Under the pieces are notes generated by a model, which saw only the letters and a program-made list of their open reading frames with translations, searched no databases and was not told the DNA's origin. Shown piece by piece: positions 60,452-64,000 of a stretch of DNA of 64,000 bases (positions are counted from its first letter, which is position 1; every line of letters begins with the position of its first letter). Source of the DNA: JAGOLU01 sp964542665 (lineage in GTDB: Bacteria; Patescibacteriota; Microgenomatia; UBA1406; GWC2-37-13); NCBI GenBank assembly GCA_964542665.1, contig CAZIUF010000001.1:62001-126000 (forward strand). Reading direction: 5' to 3'. The position numbers and the translations under genes are program-made.

Positions 60452-60739
60452 TTATTCGAAAAGTCCGAACACGTAACGGGCAGGCTGCATCTCACCGTAA
60501 GCAAAGTCAACGGGAAAAGGCAGTTCACACTCATCACAGGTGATGCTCGTTTGATAGTGTGAGATAAATGCATCATGTGCCTGAGCAGTCTCGGTCCCTT
60601 CATCTGTCGCCAAATCTGCCTCTCGCAGCAAGTCGACAGGAGTCACAGTGAATGAATATTCGCAGTTTGGACAGGCTAAAGATACATCTGTTTTGTTGAC
60701 TGCTTCTTCGAGTCCATCGGCGAGTAAAGAGAGTTTCAT
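60452..60739 (-). CDS. Small zinc-ribbon-like protein
   Basis: 95 residues with two CxxC pairs (ACPNCEYSF and ITCDECELPF), 40 residues apart, as in a two-part zinc ribbon. Middle is acidic. The family is not recognised; it might be an RNA or ribosome-associated ribbon. TAAAAT is 8 bases before the ATG. Ends 17 bases before msrB. Confidence 0.6.
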   Translation of the reverse strand: MKLSLLADGLEEAVNKTDVSLACPNCEYSFTVTPVDLLREADLATDEGTETAQAHDAFISHYQTSITCDECELPFPVDFAYGEMQPARYVFGLFE

Positions 60740-60879
60740 GGTGGTATATTTTATCTCATGACTGCTATGTCTACTTATTCAATCCTGTCTACGTATTACA
60801 AATAGGGCGTTGTCATCATAACCCATAATTCACTCAGAAACTCTCTGCAGTTCAGATTACGCTTGTTTGGATTTGATAT

Positions 60880-61854
60880 TTACACCTGTTCCCACGGTAG
60901 TTCCCCTATCCGTCCAAAGTGCCCATTTTTTGCGAGATCTGTATAGATAGGATTTCTGAGACTAAACCTCTCGATGATTGCTTTTGGTCTGCAGTCATAT
61001 TCAAATCCAACTTCTTTCCCGTCCACAACGGCTGACTGGATGAGTGGCTCTGCCTTGCCGATGACATACCCGATCTTCACGAGCACTTCGGCAGCTTTGT
61101 GTTTCTTGAGCAATTGTAGTGCTACCCAACGAGCCATATACGCAGCGGACCGATCGACTTTTGTTGCATCTTTACCAGAAAAAGCACCTCCACCAACTGG
61201 CACGCGTGGACCATATGCATCGACGACGATTTTACGTCCCGTGACTCCGCTGTCAGCGTCAAATCCACCGATATCAAATGCTCCAGTGTAGTTTGCATAT
61301 ATTTTTTTCTCATCTACTTCCAGTCCACATTTCTTCACATGAGTTATGAGTTCTTTTTGTGATTTCCCCTGTACCGAGAGTACGACACTAGTGATAGCTC
61401 CATCCTCAATAATCACTTGAGCTTTTGCATCAACATCAAATCCTTTTAGTAATTTTCGTGCAAGATACATCTCTTGAGGGATATATTGCTCATTTTCATT
61501 ACACGCATATCCGACCATGATACCTTGATCACCTGCACCACCGGTATCGACTCCTTGGGCGATCTCAGGCGATTGAGTGACGATATGTGAAACGACGTTG
61601 ATATCATTTCTTGTCAACGTGCGATAGTATTTTTTAACAATCTGTTCGAGATTGACTCGCGCTTTCGACGTAATCTCACCAAAAAGTGCAATCTGTCCAT
61701 GTCCTCCACCTGTTTCGATGGCTACACGTGAAAGTGGATCTTGTTTGAGATATTCATCCAGGATGACGTCAGATATCTGATCACAGATTTTGTCTGGATG
61801 CATGTAGCTAACAGATTCGGCGATGAGCTTTGCGCTCTTGAGGACAGCTGACAT
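60880..61854 (-). CDS. metK: S-adenosylmethionine synthetase, compact form
   Basis: 324 residues instead of 380-400. Seen: N-terminal HPDKICDQISD, GAGDQGIMVGYA, DIGGFDADSGVTGRKIVVDAYG and the phosphate-binding GGGAFSGKDATKVDRSAAYMAR. It makes SAM from methionine and ATP, essential for RNA and protein methylation. The shortening lies mainly in the middle and in a C-terminal part that ends PWEQ. The SAM-I riboswitch just upstream would turn it off when SAM is high. Confidence 0.92.
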   Translation of the reverse strand: MSAVLKSAKLIAESVSYMHPDKICDQISDVILDEYLKQDPLSRVAIETGGGHGQIALFGEITSKARVNLEQIVKKYYRTLTRNDINVVSHIVTQSPEIAQGVDTGGAGDQGIMVGYACNENEQYIPQEMYLARKLLKGFDVDAKAQVIIEDGAITSVVLSVQGKSQKELITHVKKCGLEVDEKKIYANYTGAFDIGGFDADSGVTGRKIVVDAYGPRVPVGGGAFSGKDATKVDRSAAYMARWVALQLLKKHKAAEVLVKIGYVIGKAEPLIQSAVVDGKEVGFEYDCRPKAIIERFSLRNPIYTDLAKNGHFGRIGELPWEQV

Positions 61855-61924
61855 AGGAACAAAAAGAAATGATAAGAACTACTGTATCAATCCATCGATG
61901 TGATCGGCAGAAACGTACCTGCGT

Positions 61925-62023
61925 CTCTCATCGCTTTTGGTTGGAGCACCGTGCATACGGGCGTATGCTGGTTGCTGGCAGGTCAATCGAGCCAAATCTC
62001 TCCCTGCTCTCTTGATAAAAGAG
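61925..62023 (-). promoter_or_regulatory. SAM-I (S-box) riboswitch upstream of metK
   Basis: Read on the minus strand, the class is recognised by the order CTCTTTTATCAAGAGAG, then GGGAG, then a TGGC...GCCA stem followed by the conserved GCAACC, then a GCATACG/CGTATGC hairpin, then GGTGCTCCAACC and GATGAGAG that closes P1 with CTCTTTTATC. It lies 71 bases before the metK ATG. I do not see a clean terminator with a T-run between, so translation or another switch may be used. Confidence 0.88.
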
Positions 62024-62031
62024 TTGGTGAA

Positions 62032-62060
62032 ATCATATCAGACACGAACCATTGAAGCAA
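62032..62060 (-). promoter_or_regulatory. Promoter of the riboswitch-metK transcript
   Basis: On the minus strand TTGCTT (62055-62060) and TATGAT (62032-62037) with 17 bases between. Start point would be next to the first base of the riboswitch. Confidence 0.55.
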
Positions 62061-62066
62061 AACAGT

Positions 62067-62483
62067 CTAAATGCTCATCGAGACAAATTCTTTTACCCCT
62101 GGTAGTGAGTCGAGATTGATTGCATCTTGTTTATTCATCCACTTCACATCTTTTATATGATGGTCTCGCACATTTTCATGACCGTGCCCGACAAGCGTAC
62201 ATCTAAAACAAAATACAACAGTGTGTTGATCAATATCCTTGTAGTGCCAGATGCTCATATGTGAGTGTGGCAAAAGTGCCCCTACTTTTACTTTGTATCC
62301 CGTCTCTTCGTATATTTCGCGCTTGAGTGCATCCTCCGCCGACTCACCAAATGCAACTTTTCCGCCAGGCAACTCCCACTTGAGGTGCGCATCAGGTAGT
62401 TCAGGTTCATTGCGCTGAGTGACGAGTATCTTGCCTTCATCTGAAGTCACTAATCCCACGATGACGAAGATAGTTTTGTACAT
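62067..62483 (-). CDS. Nudix hydrolase
   Basis: 138 residues. LVTQRNEP, WELPGGKVAFGESAEDALKREIYEETGYKV (Nudix box complete). Similar to MutT/ADP-sugar enzymes. Substrate undetermined. Start ATG 62483, with TATAAT (62490-62495) 6 bases upstream. It stops 7 bases before the metK promoter -35. Confidence 0.9.
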   Translation of the reverse strand: MYKTIFVIVGLVTSDEGKILVTQRNEPELPDAHLKWELPGGKVAFGESAEDALKREIYEETGYKVKVGALLPHSHMSIWHYKDIDQHTVVFCFRCTLVGHGHENVRDHHIKDVKWMNKQDAINLDSLPGVKEFVSMSI

Positions 62484-62526
62484 GCTAACATTATAAACCC
62501 ATGTTTCGTTTAGTATCATTACAGCC

Positions 62527-62943
62527 ATGAAACGAAGAAGTTGTGCAATTACGCTCATTTACAACGAGCATGGCGATCTTGCGCTCCAACTACGCGCCGC
62601 ACATGATGACTCCTATCCCTCGCATTGGGACTTTTCTGCAGGTGGCGGGATTGATGAAGGTGAAGATCCTCATACAGCCGCAGTCAGAGAGCTTCAAGAA
62701 GAGCTGGGAATTGCATGTGAACTCGAATACGTTGGAAAAGAGGTGTGTACAGATGATGAGTACGCTGATCATTTGTATATGTATAAAGCTACGTACTCTG
62801 GTCTATTTAAACTGAACTCGAATGAGGTTGCAGATTTAGTCTTTTTCCCTCCCCAAAAGATCCAGGAGATGATAGACGCAAACGAGAAGTTTCATCCCGA
62901 GCTTCGTACGTTGTGGAAGCAGGGCCTGATCCCATTGCACTAG
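62527..62943 (+). CDS. Nudix hydrolase, isopentenyl-diphosphate isomerase-like
   Basis: 138 residues. GGGIDEGEDPHTAAVRELQEELGI is the Nudix box, WDFSAGG precedes it. The HWDFS and DEYADHLYMYKATY pattern fits the YfcD/IDI-like branch, but that is not certain. TATCAT at 62514-62519 is 7 bases before the ATG. The gene is divergent from the neighbouring Nudix, and the two -10 boxes face each other 18 bases apart. Confidence 0.85.
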   Translation: MKRRSCAITLIYNEHGDLALQLRAAHDDSYPSHWDFSAGGGIDEGEDPHTAAVRELQEELGIACELEYVGKEVCTDDEYADHLYMYKATYSGLFKLNSNEVADLVFFPPQKIQEMIDANEKFHPELRTLWKQGLIPLH

Positions 62944-62986
62944 TCTGATCCCTTTCTCTGATGGCAATGAGTACTATAATCTGATC

Positions 62987-64000
62987 GTGCCAACAATACC
63001 CGATCGGTACTGGAATATAATGCGGAGTTTCATTGTCTTCTTATTTATCTTCCTTATGCCCACCCAGCTTGGCCTGCACCTCTGGCCTGCGTGGACCAAT
63101 ATAGATGGGCTTCGAGTGGATTACTTGTCTCCAGTGATTTCGCTGGTGAATATTGTCGCGATTGTCTTGATTCTTTTGTTTTGGAAAACTCGATCATCAA
63201 GTCGGCCTATCTACATTCCTCTTCTTGTGATATTTCTTGTTTGCGCAAACACTTTATTATCACTATTGCCGTTGCAATCACTTTACCGGTGGGTCTCAGT
63301 ATTTTTAATAGTTTTCGCAATCCGCAATCTATTGAAGAATGGCGTATATTCTCGAGAAATATTTTTGGGCATGGCGCTTGGCACTTGTGTTCAGCTCATG
63401 CTTGTGCTGCTACAGTTTTTTTTCCAAAGCTCAATCCAGGGCATATGGTATTGGCTCGGTGAGCGAGCAGTCTATCCGTGGATGCCTGACATTGCCCAGC
63501 TCTCTCTGTATGGCAGACAATTTATGCGACCATATGGAACTTTTTCCCATCCCAATGCGATGGGAGGATTCTTCCTGGTTGTTCATTTCTTGTTGCAAAA
63601 TGGCAAACTGGATATCCCAAGAGAAAAAACAAAGACGCAAAATCGATTGTCATCTTCGCTTAAATATATAACCATCATCGCTTCTGCCCTACTCGTTTTG
63701 ATGTCTTTTTCACGGACGGCGATTGCACTTTTTATCCTGCTCCATATCATCCTCGTTTGGCGAGATCCTACCTATAAGTGGTGTCGTTTTTGCCAGATCG
63801 TGAGACCCATCATGCTCCTTGCAGTTGGGGCGGTCTTTTTGCAAGGACAAGGGGATATATTTACCAGTGAAAAGAGGTGGTATCTGATCCAACGAGCATT
63901 TGAGGTTTTTTCGCTTCACCTGATCTCAGGTACGGGATGGGGAGCATCGGTCGTCACAACTGCAGGTAACTATTTTCAAAATATTCCCCTGTATCAACCC
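62987..64000 (+). CDS. O-antigen ligase (WaaL)-like membrane protein, 3' end outside the window
   Basis: An open frame of 338 codons from GTG 62987 to the right edge. Ten or so hydrophobic helices, with the family's RPYGTFSHPNAMGGFF (H/NP loop), SFSRTA and SGTGWGAS. These ligases move a polyprenyl-linked glycan onto lipid or protein. The start is GTG because TATAAT at 62975-62980 is 6 bases upstream. ATG 63020 lies inside a second TATAAT. The two shorter frames at 63091 and 63339 are out of frame with this and have no family match. Confidence 0.85.
   Translation, partial: MPTIPDRYWNIMRSFIVFLFIFLMPTQLGLHLWPAWTNIDGLRVDYLSPVISLVNIVAIVLILLFWKTRSSSRPIYIPLLVIFLVCANTLLSLLPLQSLYRWVSVFLIVFAIRNLLKNGVYSREIFLGMALGTCVQLMLVLLQFFFQSSIQGIWYWLGERAVYPWMPDIAQLSLYGRQFMRPYGTFSHPNAMGGFFLVVHFLLQNGKLDIPREKTKTQNRLSSSLKYITIIASALLVLMSFSRTAIALFILLHIILVWRDPTYKWCRFCQIVRPIMLLAVGAVFLQGQGDIFTSEKRWYLIQRAFEVFSLHLISGTGWGASVVTTAGNYFQNIPLYQP

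Noticed and set aside
62032..62060. Terminator between the SAM riboswitch and metK
   Set aside because: No stem with a following T-run was found between 61855 and 61925 on the minus strand.
63091..63671. Two short plus-strand ORFs near the right edge
   Set aside because: They are out-of-frame with the longer open frame 62987-64000, which shows O-antigen ligase motifs.

Overview
The window looks like a draft-assembly contig (it carries a 10-base N gap) from a streamlined bacterium of the Candidate Phyla Radiation / Patescibacteria, most likely on the Microgenomates side. The placement is an inference. It rests on compact versions of universal proteins (N-domain-less ClpB, a 324-residue MetK, a short Sun-type rRNA methyltransferase), the tiny-protein and membrane-protein repertoire, a VirB6/pilin/VirD4-like type IV secretion set, sparse Shine-Dalgarno sites, and -10 boxes of the TATAAT type lying 6-8 bases upstream of about two dozen start codons. 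That last arrangement predicts leaderless mRNAs. No rRNA, phage, CRISPR array or insertion-sequence transposase was seen.

Layout. 1-13 kb: YibE/F protein, ClpB, exonuclease III, an unrecognised 403-residue protein, an M20 peptidase, a trypsin-like membrane protease, an MsbA-type ABC exporter, a polyprenyl synthase and an M29 aminopeptidase. 13-18.5 kb: a CsoR-fold protein without metal ligands next to an HMA domain and a TauE-cupredoxin protein that appear to be one gene interrupted by an in-frame TAA, then flavodoxin, MscL and an arginase-family enzyme. 19-25 kb: a VirD4/TraG-like ATPase, HAM1 pyrophosphatase, aquaporin and homospermidine synthase. 26-27.2 kb: a cassette of different character, with a promoter, a ~300-nt structured leader, a real ribosome-binding site, a GC-richer secreted protein, and 14-bp inverted repeats around it. 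27.2-29.9 kb: TyrRS, tmRNA with a 33-residue tag, and convergent smpB. 29.9-36.9 kb: a membrane protein gene broken by the N gap, MFS exporter, Nudix, FKBP, HerA-like ATPase, DivIC-like protein, tRNA-Met, GT2.

37-46.4 kb is the secretion/competence block: pilin-like proteins, ComM, a large surface protein and a VirB6-like protein. One pilin and the 3' end of comM have been tandemly duplicated. 46.7-58.7 kb holds YqeY, a DEDD exonuclease, tRNA-Asn, a CruF-like membrane protein, a Cys-ladder pentapeptide protein, a signal-peptidase homologue without its lysine, small accessory enzymes, and the tdh-kbl pair that turns threonine into glycine plus acetyl-CoA. 58.7-64 kb: a four-CBS protein fused to a ribosome-hibernation (HPF)-like domain, MsrB, metK behind a SAM-I riboswitch, two divergent Nudix hydrolases, and an O-antigen-ligase-like gene running off the end.

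The best candidates for new biology are the CBS-HPF fusion, the 26-kb structured leader cassette, the systematic leaderless promoter geometry, the nonsense-split HMA-TauE-cupredoxin gene beside a ligand-less CsoR, and the pilin/comM segmental duplication.
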